64,000 nucleotides of DNA from positions 434,001 to 498,000 of the forward strand of contig BLSF01000010.1 of assembly GCA_012862575.1 (NCBI GenBank), given 5' to 3'. A program made the translations under genes and the position numbers. The stretch comes from Parietichytrium sp. I65-24A (Eukaryota > Sar > Bigyra > Thraustochytrida > Thraustochytriidae). Position 1 is the stretch's first letter; the number at the start of each line of letters is the position of its first letter. Under the pieces are notes generated by a model. That model was not told the origin of the DNA, did no database searches, and was given only the letters and a program-made list of their open reading frames with translations. Shown here piece after piece: positions 52,019 to 64,000 of the stretch.

Positions 52019-53265
52019 ATCTAGCTAGTCTATCTACTCTTGCTAATGGTTATTAGTCACGGAAGATATATATTCGTAAGAGATAATACTACCGTGCATG
52101 GTATATGATCCTAATAGTATATTTGCTTATGAATGCATTACCCGCATCAAGCTCTCTTCGCTGCCAGAGGAAGATTAGGAAGATTCCTCGCAAATGTGGA
52201 GGAACTTTCATTTGTTGTATTTGTTCAACGATGTTCTTGAGAGAGAAGATGAGAAAAATGAGTGTCGCCGAAACACCACAGCCATAGAAGTCCTAGCGTA
52301 AATTACTAGGACTGTATCGTTTTTCCAAGGTCAACAGAATTAAAAATGTTGAAACACTTGTTCGGGATCGGGAAGCGAGATGGCGAGCAAGCTCAGAGCG
52401 ATGGAAAAGAAAAAAGGGAAAGAAAGGCGGCGGGGTCAAGTCCGTCACGCAGCGCTCCACGTCTCCGTGTGAGACGCTTGATCCGTCTGACAGCCGTTGC
52501 GAAACAGGTGCGTGTCGCCAGGGAATGTGCCACGAATGCGAGAAAACAGCGACGTAAAAGGCGCTCAAGCCCGCTTGATCGACTTGAGATGACGCATTCT
52601 TCGCTCCGATGGGACGAGCGATGGGCGGCGGGTGCCAGGCTCAGCTAGCTGCTCGAGGACAGTCTGCATTTGGCGTCGTGGGATGTCGCGGGGGTCGCTA
52701 AATAAAGCACGAAGGTGCTTCGGAGATGGTCCGACAACAAGTAAAACAAAGAGACGCTGGAGTACCCAGTACTGTATGCATCGCGAAAGGGAGTCCATCG
52801 AGGGTAGCGAAGCGGAGCAGTTTTGCCATGGGACTCGATTTGCGATATCCCGAGTCACAATGAGTCGCCATATATGTTTACTTTCTTCGCATCTTCACCT
52901 TCATCTTCATCATCATCGTCTCATCTCGTTCCAAGTCATGTCAAAAGTTTTTGCGAACCATACGCATTTTGAGAAACCTGACAAAAGATTCACTGGTCGC
53001 CACTTCTCTACTAGCCTTGAGCGGAACAAAAATTAATCCAAACTATACGAGCTGATAATACTCCGAGTAAGTTATCTGTCTGTCATAACCAGAACAGAAG
53101 ACTTTTCCTTGGGCTCCTCTCTCGAATAGCCAAAGTTGAGTTCTACTGTTAGTCCAAAAACCCAGCGTTGTGTGGCGAGTGAATCTGAGAATCTCGGCCA
53201 CATCCACCCGCACTTCATTAGAAGCCTTCCTCTCGGACTCAGGCTGAGAGAGGAAGAAACGAAAG

Positions 53266-53290
53266 AAGGAAGGAAGGAAGGAAGGAAGGG
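53266..53290. repeat. GGAA tetranucleotide microsatellite
   Basis: About six GGAA units. Seen directly. Confidence 0.9.
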
Positions 53291-55444
53291 ATGCAGGGCC
53301 GCCATTCTCCAAGCGCGTCAAGTGGGTGAGAAGAGAGCTCTCCTACTCTTCGAGCTAACAAGCTAGCTTGAGCTTCTCAGTGTCAGTCGTTTTTAAGGCT
53401 GTCTCTTGCGCGGCTGGCTACATACTCTATGCACCACACCGTAAAGGCGAAGAACGTGTCCAGAGGAGAGCTGCTGGCGAGCATTCTCATTACCATGGCC
53501 ATGATACAACTGATATTACGATACAACAGTGTCCCACTCCAACGGGAAGATTGCAATCTTTCCTGAAGCTCCCAGCACATCCGGAGTGCACAGATACGCT
53601 CTCAGTATTGAAAAGACTCTGTGGGCTTCGCATTTCGCACGGGTGGGTGTGGCGAGCGTGGAGAATGTGGAGAAAGAAAGATAGAAAGAGAGATTGATAG
53701 AGTTGGCGGTACAAGTTTTGTCGACAAAGACTTGTTCAAGTGAGCTAAATCTACCAAGATATCCCAACTTTGTAATCTTTGTGCTTGGAGATTCACTTCA
53801 GAATTCAGAAATCAAATCCGGGTAGAACAGAGAACACGGGCCGTCCTACTAGTGCTAGTACATGCTAGTACTGAACGATAAAGTGAAATGGTAGAGCCTC
53901 CATGTCGTCATACTCCTTTTAAGACGGCGTACGATAGTGCGATTCTTTTTGTGAAGGGTAAATGCGTTAGTAATATCCGCTGCGAAACGCATGAAACTCC
54001 ACTACAAGAGTTGTGCTAGTAGCCAAAGGAACAGCTCATAGAGTGCTTTTGTACAACCAAGTAAATTTTAGGATACGCCTCACTGAAGCACTGGAGCAGT
54101 GATCGCGGCCGGCTCTTAGCTCTAATATATCTATTAGTGTGTTCGGTAGCAGCGGCAGGTGACTTGTTGAAGATTTCGTTCAGAAATTAGATCCTGGGAA
54201 CTCGATTTATTCCCTCTTTCTACTCAGCGAATCCTGAATGGCATGTCATTGAAAGTGAAATGAGTTCATAGTTAAGGAAAAAGGTCAAGACCGCTTTGAG
54301 AAAAGGCATGGCAAATGGCAGTCACGTCGCGGTCAGCACTCAGTCTCCATAACGGCCTGGTGATATCTGTAGCGTAACGCGACAAGGACGACCACGATCA
54401 GCCGTTCTAAAATGCACCAACATGGAGCTCAGGTATGCTCAGGTCCATCACGAGTCTGTCATCAACTGACAGCGAAATCAAAACAAATCACACACAAGTT
54501 GAGAGACTCCATCGTTTTTGTATGTTTTCGTCATGGTGGATTGGTGAGAGACCGCCGCCTTTTCATTCAAGAGTTTAGCATTTCATTCCATTTGAATTTC
54601 TCATTCTGCAAATCTGAACGGTGGAAACTGGGACGGAGGAGTGCATACTAGTAGGACTGGCAGCGTTTATTCCCTTGCTCATGGCGCCTCAATCGTCCCT
54701 ATTATTTGGGGAAGGCAGGACCAACAGTTCCTCCCGGAGTTTACTTTCGCTGAACAAGTTGAAAGAAATGAAGGGGATGGCGACACGTGTCTGGGCGTTC
54801 AGCGTTCAACGCATGCAGCGGCTAGTAAGCTTATTCACTGTCAGTAGAGTACCGGCAACGTTATATTCTGCCAGTGTTCTGTTCACTTCTGATCATGCAT
54901 GTAAGTTGCACAATTCGCCATGCTTGGTAACCACTTATCGTACACAAGAGTGCTGTATTGTTGGGTGGGAAGTAGAAGAGTCCCTACCATGGCCAGTGTC
55001 CCGTGCATCCAGCTCAGGCGCCTGCTTGGTCCACATGGTCCAGAAGACCGCCCGTTTCCATTTTCTTCCATCGCACAGAGCTTCAGGCCTTGTCTAAAGT
55101 TCTTTTGGCCCGATTTTTTAAACTTTGATTGATGTTGAAATACAGCACAGTTTTTTTTTCCCGTCATCTCCCATGTTATCGAGTTTCCAGCGCATTTTTC
55201 AGAATTCAGGAATTTGGAAAGAAGTGTCTTACCTTTCTCTTAGTTTCTCAGTCAGTCGATCAATCAGCAGCTCGAATAATAATAGTCCGGGCCAAATTAG
55301 TGAGACGTACGTGGCACTTATTGAAAATGGTAGGTCTGCATCTCCCAACGATCCCCACCATTGGTTGATTGCTCCGTCAGACTCAGGAGACTCTGAAGAG
55401 GCAAAGTTCTCATTGGGCGAAGCTGTGAGAGTTGGAAAGAAAAG

Positions 55445-55457
55445 GATACTCAGTACC
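55445..55457. repeat. GATACTCAGTACC motif
   Basis: Matches 12 of 13 positions of the recurring GGTACTSAGTACC palindrome. A wider variant, GGTACTCACAGTACC, lies at 55786-55800. Confidence 0.55.
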
Positions 55458-58439
55458 TTGCTGCAGCCGCCCTCCCAACCCCACTGGCAGCTTGTCATTC
55501 CTACGCAGTGGGAAAGCATTTTCATGGTGAGAGGTGCATCGCGTTTGTTGTCTACATTCCAAATTCTATTGTTTGCTCTGGTCTCACGTCACTGTCAATC
55601 AATCAATCGAAATACATTCTTGATTGAGCCGCCATGTAGATGTAGACGAAGTTTACTACCACAATGCGATAACCGACTTCACCGTGTACGAAGTAAGTTT
55701 CCCCAAGAACATCCAAGAACGACTGAAAAAAGAAGAAAGCTATGGTTTCAATCAAATTTCACAGCGAAAAGCCATCAATGACTTTGGTACTCACAGTACC
55801 AGTTTTGACTGCTGTGAGCACTATCACCTCAAATCTTCTGTTCATGAAAAGCGGATGAAGAAAAGTTATGACCGCCTCTCAATTGCAATCTTGAGTAACC
55901 CGGTCTGTCTTTTGTCCAAGTGCGCTTCCCCACTTGTTCCCCAACATTCTGCAAGAGGCTCCCAAGCCACCAACTCTGCACTGACTGTAGTGTGACATTC
56001 ATTATGAGCCGACTGTAAGTTGGGGTGAAGGAAGCAACCGTCAGGCTCTGAATCCTGGCAGAGTCTGCAGGCATTCAGCCTCAGCCTCCCAACTAAGTCT
56101 ACTAGAACCGTGGTTGATCGGTGGCGGTGCTTACTCTGCCTTCTGTTCTGGATCTCAGGAATGCACACCTTTCGCAGATGATTCTGCAAGAAACTTTCCT
56201 GAAGAACAAGGAAAGTTTGTAGCACTTTATCAAAACCGGAAACTAGAGTTTGTCAAAATCTCAACAAAGAACTCAGAAAAACATCACATCGGACAGTCCC
56301 TCCACGGCGTAGGTTTGTTAAATTAATTCATGTCAAACTCGCGGCCAGCTTGTCGCCATCCAACATAGTTTTTGAGATTGGACCCCTCTCTCACCTCTCG
56401 GCGGATTGCCCCTCAAGCCTGCGCATTTGTTCTCAAGACTTTCCCCTCCACGGCTGTTCTTTCGACTTGCTGGTCCTCCCTCTTGCAACCAACCAGTCAA
56501 TGCAGACAGCTTAGTTGGCGCTTCCCGGGCGTGCTTTCTTCGAATGAGAGCGATTGGGAGCACGGAAAGCAAGTAGCAACTGAAGCGCCTTTCCACGCAC
56601 CTGCGGAGGGGCGTCAACCCTTACACCCAAGTTTAACAGGGAACCCTGGTACATCCCGATGTCCAAAAAATAGGTCGAATTGACGGCTCTCAATGACACC
56701 TCCACACCTAACAGTGCGACAAGATTAGGAGGACGTATCTGTGCCTTACTATCTTTGTATTACTTTCTGGTAACAACACCATTATTTCACTTTCTTTCTC
56801 TTTTTCAAGTCCAGGAGGAAGAAGAGCCACGAGGCCTTTTCCTCTCTGTCGTTAATACTTATGGATAAGGAGGAGGCAAGTCGCGGTGAAATTGAGAATG
56901 CGGAAAAGGAAGGAGCGAGTCGGGAGGAAGGTGTTCTACTATTTCTTCTAACACCGGGGCTGTCAGGGGTTATTCGCACGGAGTAAATCCCCGAGAATGG
57001 TGTCAAGTTGTGAGCAGAGCACAGCTCTTCGGCGCTCTCGTCTGACCACCCGCGTTTGTTGTTTGGTACGAAAGGAAGACTGACTGACTGCTCAAGCACC
57101 TAGAGCGCAAACGTGTTATGTATCTCAGAAGCACACACCATTCACCATTCATCAATCCCCAACGCACGCGGAGAAAATGCGCAGCAACACCGTGACAGCT
57201 TTTCACGTTTTCCACGTCGGCGCCTGCGGGACTCGCCCTCCGGCTAGTTCTTTTACCGACATGACAAATGATGCGTGGGTGTTGAACGCAGGTGAGTCGA
57301 GAAAGAAAAGTGAGCTATTCGAAAATGAATGAAAGTGGTAATTTCTTCGGTCACAGGCTTGCCATTATTAATGCAAGTCGCAGTCTCGCACACCTGAATT
57401 TGAATACATCCGTGAGACGTGAGACTTGCAGGGTTGGTTGTCATGTAGCTACTGTAGCCAAAGCACAGCTTTGGAGACGATTAGGGTTCTTGCTGAGCAC
57501 CAAGGAAGAAGGAAAGTCCTTCAAAATTACAGTCATTCCCACAAATACGGATGGACGACAGCGCGGGATGTTGAAGGGTTGCATGAGACCCTCGTGTGCA
57601 GCGACATTTCTGTGCATATTTTCTATGCACGACTTTACTACCTCCCATTCTCGAGCCTACAGAAAACAGAAAAACTAGTTGTTGCCGCGGAGCTCACGTG
57701 CATAAATCATACAGGACTTATTTTCATGTTTACTGTTTATGTTATAGAGGTACTACTGTACGATATTATTTGTTGTCAACATTTCCTGAATCATGGTCTT
57801 AATACTTATATAGTCAATTGCATAGTATACTTGTTCCAGCCACGTGCTTGAGAACGAGCTGAAACCAAACAACTCTTTTCCGACTAGTCAATTTTCTGAG
57901 TTGTATAGTTTCCTATATAAGGTTTAAATGCGGCGAGAAGTCCGCCTTTCGCACAAGAAGTCCGATAATATTTGAGCAGCTACACACAATTGTTGACGCC
58001 ACTTCGAGCTTGCCATACTTGGAATGTTTTCATAAGTGTGAGTCCTGGCCTCCCAGTAGAACACCTTTCCAAATTTTAGATTTTTCGTGTGAACAACTCG
58101 TTTTTCCGAAATCACATTGGCATGCAACACCTTGGCTTGGGACGTGGGGAAACAACTTTTGCTCTGTAATCTCGCTTTTCTCCATCCCAAATCGATGTCA
58201 CAAAATTTGAAGTTAGCGAAAGAAAAGCGTTACGACTTGGTAGGACTCGGACTTTACAGGTCTAGGCCGGTAACAGTGCGGCAGCACGACCTTACCGATT
58301 AGAGTATTGGAAGTCGCTAAGGCCACCCGCACACCAGGAGCACGCGGTGCTTTGCAAATTTCCTAATTTCCTATCCGAAACATTTCCAAAACGACATTTT
58401 GCCTGGGAAGTGACTGGAAAAAGGAAAAATCAAAACGAT

Positions 58440-58452
58440 GGTACTCAGTACT
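58440..58452. repeat. GGTACTCAGTACT motif
   Basis: Matches 12 of 13 positions of the recurring palindrome and is followed by GGTACTCTATATAA, so another half-site and a TATA-like stretch lie next to it. Confidence 0.55.
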
Positions 58453-59822
58453 GGTACTCTATATAATACCTTTTGTGCTGGTTGTCAGAGAGGCTGTATT
58501 TTTGCTTTTGTTTTCGCAATTTTAAAATTGCCAGGAGAACTTTTCCTTCTTTCTTCCGAGCTTTTCCACAACGCCGCAATGACACTCTGAATACTCTTCT
58601 TCTTCAAAGCGGTTCGAATTTTTCTTCCTTTCTTACAAACCTTTGGCTTCTTTTTCCCTCTTCCTAGAAACATCCGGCGCGTTTTCATTCGTGCACTGAC
58701 CGTGAGAACAGCGTGTGACTAGTTTTCTTTCTCGCCAAATTGAAAGACTGCATGGAGGATGTCCCAACTCCAGGCTACGTGCATGGATAACTAGACAGGT
58801 TGAGGTGCATACTAATGTACATGCACTCTTGCATGGGGACATAGTCTCGTGGACATAGTAAACCGCTACAGGTCTCTATGAGTCCATGCACCAAATTCCA
58901 ACCTTCGATGACCCTTCGCTTTTCATTGGAATGAAGTCTCGCGACCAGCGTCCACTGGTGATTTACAGTCAAATCAAATTAAACGTAAGTCATTTAAGAA
59001 ACGCCCTCCCGGATGTCGCGATGCATTCAGCACCGTTTGCAAAAGCCCTGTTTTTCGAGTACTGACTGTGAGTAACAATTCAGCCCCCGTTTTAGATGCG
59101 ACGCAATCGACACTCTCGACAGCATAGCAGGAGGCGCGCAGTTTTAGTCTTTTGCGGGATGTCTCGACAGCTGGAATTGTACTGTGAGTATCAATTATAC
59201 AAAATGAAAAAGAATTAAAAAGAGCGGAAGTAAGTGTGCTGCAGAGCATACCCGGTCAGAAATCTCTCTCCTTTCCGCTGGTCCGACCTGACTGGACCAC
59301 TGAGAAACGCTACCTGACACTCACATGTCCCTGGTGTCCATGGTGTCCATGGTATGATTACAGTCAACCGCGACAACCACGACGCACGCCATATGGACAC
59401 ACCCCACCTTCCGATAGGGTTTGTTTACGCTCTCACTTCGTGGCTTCACTTAAATATGGACATCAGTCTCGTTGGATTTTTTTAGGCGTCGCGAGAGAGA
59501 AGATGGCACACTTCTGCCTTCACAGTCACTCATGACTTGATTACTTCATGGCGTCGTCTTTCTTTTCGTATTTCCCTCTTTTGAGAAATTTCGTTGTTTC
59601 CCACTGTTCCCCTCGATTCCTCGCTGTTCATGTTGCTCATTCCATTCTCTCTATGCCCTTCTAACCATAAGTAAAGATCTCCTGACTACAACCTTGTCTA
59701 ACAAAATTTACCCGTTTTTTTGGAATTTGGAAAAAGATAAGATCTTTCTTCTCAGTGTCAATTCTGTCAATCTGATTGAAGATAAAACTTCCACTTTCGT
59801 TGTCACAGCGATTCATTCACAG

Positions 59823-59876
59823 TATCACTGTATCACTGTGTCATGAGATCATGAGATCGTGAGATCATGGGATCGC
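59823..59876. repeat. GAGATCAT/ATCACTGT short repeats
   Basis: Two copies of TATCACTGT and then four imperfect GAGATCAT units. It ends about 170 bp before the start of the secreted glycosidase-like gene. Confidence 0.8.
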
Positions 59877-60045
59877 GGAAAATAGTTCATCGAAAGAAAG
59901 AATGAATGAAAGATACAATACAATACAAATAAAAAAAGAAAAATAAATAGACAGATAGATGAGATACCTGAATGACAGACAGTAGCAGCGCGCGCGGCGA
60001 GAAGCTTGGCCCGGAAGAACGCATCGTTTTTGGTGGCGAAGAAGA

Positions 60046-62420
60046 ATGCACCGAGGCGTTCTCCAACTTGCGCTCCTCGGCGTCGCCCAAGGGCTGGCGC
60101 AAGGCGCGCCATTCTTGCAGGTAAAGGAAGACTGCTCGTATGGCTTGCTCGGGACGACAGGCGAAGTGTTGCTGCACAGTGCGCCGGTCGATTTTGCGGT
60201 GGATGGGAAATGGGGCACGCTGCATTGTAGCTCCGTGGACAAGGTCGGGGACGGAGAGTTCAGAATCTTGCTCGGCGGGCCGGACGAACAAGTCGTCGAG
60301 CTGAGTCTCGTAGATCGCGGAGATGGGGTGGTCTTGTTTAGGTACAAGGCTCTGCGAGAGATTGTGCCTGGGTTGAATGACCTGACCGCGCTCATCTCAA
60401 ACTTTCCGGCGTTTGAATCCTCGGCACTTGATGGAACTTTGGCTTGGCAAGGAAGCTTTGTGCAGCCACAGAAGGCCGGCACCGGCTGCTCAACTGGTAC
60501 GCAGGGTGGGCCCTGTCTGCTGTACAACGCGAGCAACCCCGCTCACGGCTCAGCAATAATGCTCTCACCTTTGGACCAGTTCCTTACAACAAGCCAGTCT
60601 AACCGCTTGCACGATGGGCGCCAAGTGATATGGGCGGCAAGCACTGTTGGAAGTGTCAAAGCCATACCCAAAGGGTTTACCCATTCATTTGTTGCAGTCA
60701 GAGGATATGACGGAATCACAGACACGATTTACCAATGGGGCCAGGTTCTCCAATCTCACTACAAGACTTGGAAAGTCAATGATATCACAATCTCCACGCT
60801 GGGTTACCAAACCGACAATGGCGCTCAGTACTGCTTCGGGTGCCGCGGCAACTGTCCGGAGGTTCTCCTCCAAGAACTGAGTTATCTCAAGTCCATCAAA
60901 GTCCCGGTGAGATATCTTTCGTACCAGAACGCGTGGTGGCACACATCCGGCACCGCACCCTGGTGCGTCAGTGACTGGGATTGGGTCCCTCAAAAAGTGC
61001 CCATGGGGGTTCCGGAATTCCAGCGTCAAGCCGACCTTCCCTTTCAACTTTATGCGCCGTACTTTTGCAATGAAACCAAGTATGCACAGAACTTCACGTT
61101 TCTCACCAGCAACCCCAAGCTTCCGAGTAAGTTCTCCTCCCTTTCTGTTAGTTGCCTCACGAAGAACCGCTCACAGACTGACCAATGCATCCGCAATCAA
61201 CTACAGCGTGCAACGGCTTCCTCTTCAAGGACGTCGCGCCAGAAGATAGTGAGAGGTTCTATGAGTGGTTCTATGATCTTGGAATCTCCTATGGCATGAC
61301 GTCGTACGAAGCAGACTTTGTTAATCAAAACCTGAATTGTATCGAGAGATTCTTACAACAAGTCGGGGCTGCAGAAAAGTTTCTAGACGGCATGGCAAAT
61401 ACGGCTCTGCGAAAGAATCTTTCGGTTCAGTGGTGTTATTCCTCCCCCTCAGCACTTTTGCAATCCTTAAAGTACCCCGCAGTGACGAATTTTCGTGGAA
61501 GTTTTGACTACTTTTACGGTGGATCCTGGGACATTGGACTCTCTTCTCTGCTTTTGTGGGCAGCACAAATTGCCCCATCAACGGATACATTCTGGACATC
61601 CGATAACGGCGACATGGCAACCAAGCTTGGAGGTTGTGATGGGAAAAGAGGGTGCCCCGAGGATCACCAAGACGATGGTTGTGAGCTCCATACTATGCTC
61701 GCGCTTTTCTCGACCGGCCCAGTAGGATTTAGCGACGCCATAAACCACACCAACCCAGAGCGGATTAGAAGGACTTGTCGCGACGATGGTGTTCTGTTGC
61801 GCCCCAACAAGCCGATGACAACCCTGGATACCGTTTTACGCTCCCACCACATTCTTCAGTCCTACTCTGGGTTTGCGACGGACCAAGTACAGGCTTACTA
61901 CGTGCTCGGACACCACTTGAACACTGACAACCGGCCAACTTTCCTCTTGACAGACCTGTGGCCGCGAGCCTCAGAGCAGAAAAATCCCACCTCAAAGTGG
62001 TACGTCCGTCAGTTTGGGAATGATGAGGCTTGCTTTCGTAGCGGCTCGAAACGAAGCGATTGCGTGCGCAGCGTGGACAGTTCCAAACAGATATTTCTGA
62101 AAACCGGTTCCACCTTTCAGCCACAGCTACTTGTGCTCACTCCGGTTTGCGAGAACGGGTGGTCATTTCTGGGCGAAATCGAAAAATATGCTGCCCTTTC
62201 CACGTGGAGAGTAAAAGCTGTTACTTGCACGGCCAAAGGTATGCAAGTCAGCGTTCAAATTGCAAGAGGTGAAATGGTCTTTTTGAGCTTTATTTCAGAT
62301 CAAGATCTCGTTCACACGAGTAACAACACCATTCCAGTAAATACAGACCGCTCTGAACTTTCTGTGGACGGCCATTCGCTTCAGGGCGCATTGCAAACGC
62401 TTACCATCACAGTGCCCTGA
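60046..62420 (+). CDS. Secreted glycoside-hydrolase-like protein, two exons
   Basis: Large secreted protein of 764 residues. Exons are 60046-61126 and 61207-62420. The 80-bp intron (GTAAGT donor, CTACAG acceptor) is set by the frame, because the earlier AG at 61175-61176 leads to a stop at once. The first 20 residues (MHRGVLQLALLGVAQGLAQG) form a signal peptide. The middle has aromatic and acidic segments (LGYQTDNGAQYCFGC, YLSYQNAWWHTSG, VSDWDWVP, and SYEADFV) that resemble TIM-barrel glycosidases of the GH31/GH36 type, but I do not recognise the exact family. The last 180 residues look like a beta-rich C-terminal domain. Many Cys and several N-x-T/S sites fit secretion. The catalytic acids cannot be named with confidence. 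Confidence 0.7.
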
Positions 62421-62697
62421 AATCCTTTCGAAAGCAAGGGCTTTGTCTCTAACCGAAAGAAGAGCCGTTCAAATTGGAAGCCGAGAGAGGTTCCCAGGTT
62501 CCTCTCATCTCAAATGTTGTTTTGTTTTACAGTTAGTGTGAGTCAATTAATACCATGAAGAACAAGACAGCCTTGCTGAGCCAAGAGTTTCAAGAACACC
62601 CCGTCCCTTACTTCGCTTCTCCTTATCCAACAAATCGACTGGGGCTAGCCAAGTGCGCAAGCTTCATGCATCACTCATTGTCAATTGAAATTCTTCT
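62421..62697. other. Convergent intergenic spacer
   Basis: 277 bp between the ends of two converging genes. No feature is seen apart from TTAGTGTGAG near 62533. Confidence 0.5.
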
Positions 62698-63999
62698 TTA
62701 CAAAATTTCCATCGAGTCACTGTAGTCTCGTTTATTTAACACCGCCGCCGATGCCGAATTGGTGGGTGATGCGGGACGATCATGAATGATGTGATTGGCC
62801 GGGACCTGTCCTTGTGAAGACTCGATTGTGTGAGCTGACTCAGCAAAGTTCGACGTTTCACCTTGAGCTGGGTGAGACCTCTTAGGGGGTAATGGTGGGG
62901 GTTGTGGCTGTGCAAGCACTGGGGCGGGGGCCGGGGGTCGACCATACTTTTCAACTGCTTCTTGGCTGCTCAGAGGATTTTGGGTCACAAGAGCCTTGTA
63001 CTCACTCTCTCCTAAAACGTGAGGTAGAACAACCACTGGCAATTTGTGTTCGGGTACGCTAACTTGCTGTGGAGCCGCCGAGCTGAATGCTTCCGAGGCT
63101 CTTTCCGCGCTCCCTTGTGCTGGTTTTGACTCTGTAGGCGAAGAGACTGGGGATGATCGGCGCGATCCCACGAATTTGTTTTTAAATGAGTCCACAAGGG
63201 ACCATCCCTTCTTTTTCTTGGTGCTTGCGGAAGGGGGGCTCGACATTTGCTCCAGGTGCAGCTCTCCGATATTATCAGGACCCAAGATGCTTGGTGCCGG
63301 GTCTTCCACACCTGCAGAGGTTGGTAAGCCTGCACCACTGCTTTGTTCGGGCTCCTCCGGTCGCGGCAGTCCGTAATATGAGATGCAGAGGTCAAGAATT
63401 CCTTTCGAATTCTCATCGATGCGGAATGACTCAATCTTAATCGGGTGAAATCGGCTATGCCCTAAGAGCAACAGTCTGCCCGCCCATGTCACTGCGGGCT
63501 CATTGTCTGCCAAGTTCGCGCCGCCTGACCGCAGCATACTGCAAAAAGCCTCCAACGCGTCCTTGTTTTCCTTGCTCATTTTGTCGAGCTCGTCTGCTAG
63601 CTTGTTGTATATTCTTTCGGAGCTGTGCTGCTTTCCGGAAAGACGCAGGGTCTCAAACACCTCCAATAGTTCTCTCTGCATGTCTCGCGACAGTACGTCG
63701 TGCTGCATGCACAAAATTTCGAGGATCTCTATCTGATTCGGGACCGACACTCCTTGGAGCGCCCTTTCGGGGCCAAGATCCGAGATGTCCTTGATTGTCT
63801 TCACCACCCGGGTAGAAAATGGGGAACGAACGTGCCCTGTTCGAAGCGACTCGTGGGTGCTTGTTAAAGGCCCTCCCTCCTTTTGTGGCCCACCCGCCGT
63901 GTACTTTGCACTGTGAAGCTGCAGCACCTGTGCCATGCCACCATGCGCCTCCAGATTACGACAAACATCGACCACCGTTTGCAGGGAGCTCCCGTCCAT
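62698..63999 (-). CDS. Unrecognised protein, possibly cut by the window edge
   Basis: Open for 433 codons from the Met at 63999, one base from the window end, so the true start may lie outside. The N-terminal 210 residues look helical (VPNQIEILEILCMQHDVLS, RELLEVFETLRLSG). A segment near 265-330 is Ser/Lys-rich (STKKKKGWSLVDSFKNKF), and the C-terminus is Pro-rich (APVLAQPQPPPLPPKRS), which could bind SH3 or similar domains. It ends MEIL. No family is recognised. An adaptor or trafficking role is possible but only a guess. Confidence 0.65.
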   Translation of the reverse strand: MDGSSLQTVVDVCRNLEAHGGMAQVLQLHSAKYTAGGPQKEGGPLTSTHESLRTGHVRSPFSTRVVKTIKDISDLGPERALQGVSVPNQIEILEILCMQHDVLSRDMQRELLEVFETLRLSGKQHSSERIYNKLADELDKMSKENKDALEAFCSMLRSGGANLADNEPAVTWAGRLLLLGHSRFHPIKIESFRIDENSKGILDLCISYYGLPRPEEPEQSSGAGLPTSAGVEDPAPSILGPDNIGELHLEQMSSPPSASTKKKKGWSLVDSFKNKFVGSRRSSPVSSPTESKPAQGSAERASEAFSSAAPQQVSVPEHKLPVVVLPHVLGESEYKALVTQNPLSSQEAVEKYGRPPAPAPVLAQPQPPPLPPKRSHPAQGETSNFAESAHTIESSQGQVPANHIIHDRPASPTNSASAAVLNKRDYSDSMEIL

Positions 64000-64000
64000 C

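Larger units (their letters stand above)
49152..60045. other. Gene-poor region of about 10.9 kb
   Basis: No ORF here has a recognisable domain, and the longest are A+T- or repeat-rich. The region holds pyrimidine and purine microsatellites, several GTAC-type palindromes and two patches that look weakly protein-coding (49614-50258 and 52293-52858, minus strand). Base composition changes along it, with higher G+C near 49.8-50.3 and 52.4-52.8 kb. It may contain RNA genes or decayed genes that cannot be recognised by eye. Confidence 0.6.

Noticed and set aside
55125-55781. 218-codon ORF in the gene-poor region
   Set aside because: Composition resembles random A+T-rich sequence, with no domain, signal or splice logic.
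61175-61206. Use of the AG at 61175-61176 as splice acceptor
   Set aside because: It puts a TGA in frame at once; the AG at 61205-61206 keeps the frame open to 62420.
62698-63999. VHS/GAT adaptor assignment
   Set aside because: The helical N-terminus and Pro-rich tail suggested it, but no VHS or GAT motif can be pointed to.

Overview
This window is nuclear DNA from a microbial eukaryote. It holds about 21 protein genes on both strands, each transcribed alone. Introns are few and short: I place six, of 77 to 120 bp, all GTAAGT/GTACGT-like to AG, in five genes. Intergenic spaces are usually 0.1 to 1.2 kb. The cell must be flagellated, or descend from flagellates, because IFT43 and IFT22 are both here. 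It also has a mevalonate pathway, Golgi carbohydrate sulfotransferases, a secreted cPLA2-like lipase and a phospholipid scramblase. An intron-poor flagellated protist such as a thraustochytrid-like stramenopile would fit, but no lineage-specific marker was seen, so this is only a guess. The IFT genes argue against red algae and most fungi.

Layout: 0.8-4.4 kb, mevalonate kinase and an ArfGAP. 4.5-8.9 kb (-), a large RCC1/BTB-BTB protein with a membrane tail. 9.9-12.2 kb, an unrecognised protein with a His/Gln-rich tail. 13.3-14.0 kb IFT43, convergent with a secreted cPLA2-like lipase (14.1-16.0 kb, -). 16.9-20.7 kb (-), CstF-77 and a membrane-anchored beta-propeller. 21.8-27.6 kb, a 1929-residue FHA plus Sfi1-repeat protein. 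27.7-28.7 kb (-), a CDF-type transporter. 29.4-32.0 kb (-), a broken ARM-repeat/RING gene. 32.0-33.7 kb, a tandem partial duplication with an ambiguous base at its junction. 33.3-37.1 kb (-), two paralogous sulfotransferases plus a 3' fragment of the first. 37.8 kb IFT22; 39.6 kb scramblase; 41.4 kb Dim1 rRNA methylase; 43.2 kb VTT-domain membrane protein; 44.9 kb Tim10; 45.6-47.2 kb (-) J-domain/SANT protein; 48.0-49.2 kb (-) three-repeat Myb. Then about 10.9 kb almost without genes. 60.0-62.4 kb, a secreted glycosidase-like protein. 62.7-64.0 kb (-), an unrecognised protein reaching the window edge.

The genes do not form an operon-like pathway. The clearest functional theme is cilium and centriole: IFT43, IFT22 and the FHA/Sfi1 protein lie within 25 kb. 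A second is the secretory pathway (ArfGAP, VTT protein, ER J-protein, Golgi sulfotransferases, secreted enzymes). The most unusual non-coding signals are a recurring 13-bp intergenic palindrome (GGTACT-S-AGTACC), short tandem repeats in many 5' flanks, and the disrupted duplication at 31.9-33.7 kb.
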